14,786 nt of DNA from an uncultured Collinsella sp. (lineage in GTDB: Bacteria; Actinomycetota; Coriobacteriia; Coriobacteriales; Coriobacteriaceae). Under the pieces are notes generated by a model, which ran no database searches, was not told where the DNA came from, and was given only the letters and a program-made list of their open reading frames with translations. Location of the stretch: contig CAKUGM010000040.1 of the NCBI GenBank assembly GCA_934654625.1, positions 1 to 14,786 on the forward strand. The letters run 5' to 3'. The position numbers were made by a program, and so were the translations under genes. The number at the start of each line of letters is the position of its first letter. The first letter of the stretch is position 1. Below, piece by piece: positions 14,433-14,786 of this stretch.

Positions 14433-14764
14433 TCGGGAAGCTCGCCGTCAATTGCCGCGTACGGCCGCCCGTCGCGATCTTCCCATTTCGCGCAAACGTA
14501 GTCGTATTTTTCATCAAGTGCCTCGTCCTCGCTGGCTAACCAGATTGGCCCGAATTCGGCAATTCGCTCGTTCGGCACCACCCAGACGTACATGCCTTCA
14601 CAGAGCTTTCCATCGATGACGTGCTGGTCGACGTCGACCGTGTCAAAGAAGAAGCCCATGCCGTAGGGAACGAGTTGCGCATCCAAGGGATCAACGGATT
14701 CAACGATGTACTCGCTGAACTCATCGGTCAGGTCGTTCGCGCACCTTATCCCAAAGCGCGTCAT
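14417..14764 (-). CDS. Acidic hypothetical protein (115 aa)
   Basis: A complete 115-aa frame with strongly acidic composition. Features are two cysteines near residues 8 and 55, an aromatic/hydrophobic core (YGMGFFFDTV, MYVWVVPNE, FGPIWLAS) and an acidic C-terminal half ending in ELPEEAYA. No signal peptide, membrane helix or catalytic motif is visible, and I do not recognise the family. The ATG at 14764 has AAAGGG about ten bases upstream. It is the first of a run of small - strand genes and ends in a hairpin. It could be an immunity or inhibitor-like acidic protein, but nothing in the sequence shows that. Confidence 0.8.
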   Translation of the reverse strand: MTRFGIRCANDLTDEFSEYIVESVDPLDAQLVPYGMGFFFDTVDVDQHVIDGKLCEGMYVWVVPNERIAEFGPIWLASEDEALDEKYDYVCAKWEDRDGRPYAAIDGELPEEAYA

Positions 14765-14786
14765 AATGGACGCCCTTTCCCCTCTC

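Overview
The window looks like a high-GC, Gram-positive-type actinobacterial chromosome, most plausibly a gut Coriobacteriia of the Collinsella/Olsenella kind. This is inferred from GC-rich coding sequence, GGAGG-type ribosome sites and the gene set (YknXYZ/MacB-like efflux operon, zinc-ribbon protein, HicB-like protein, ABC exporter, many XRE regulators). No rRNA or other taxonomic marker is present, so the assignment is tentative.

Left part (1-5207, + strand). A tripartite efflux-type operon occupies 1-3190: membrane-fusion adaptor (5' end outside the window), MacB-like ATPase and FtsX/MacB-like permease. The three frames overlap by 1 and 4 bases, so they are almost certainly translationally coupled. 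A separate gene for a double zinc-ribbon protein follows (3361-4698). The 509-base gap before the next, convergent gene holds an ordered array of GTGGCGG units in both orientations. Neighbouring same-strand units are 29 bases apart, and the array contains two copies of a longer block 182 bases apart.

Middle part. A stand-alone ABC exporter half-transporter (5208-7010, -) diverges from a GNAT acetyltransferase (7234-7821, +, probable TTG start). From about 7.9 to 11.1 kb the base composition drops and the gene content changes to an accessory island. It holds a coiled-coil DUF4041 protein with a C-terminal T5orf172/GIY-YIG domain, and four small XRE-type regulators in a convergent/divergent arrangement. 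Three of these regulators share the same C-terminal tail. One sits directly upstream of the DUF4041 gene on the same strand, and a nine-codon mini-ORF with a strong ribosome site lies between them. This resembles a regulated nuclease or defence islet, or a phage remnant; its function is inferred and unproven.

Right part (11208-14764, all - strand). It holds an SDR oxidoreductase, a metallophosphoesterase and an ADP-ribosylglycohydrolase in transcription order. Beyond them is a run of small genes: an unrecognised 115-aa acidic protein, a 56-aa protein, a possible 36-aa ORF, and a HicB-like antitoxin domain with no recognisable HicA partner. No tRNA, rRNA, CRISPR array, transposase or integrase was seen.
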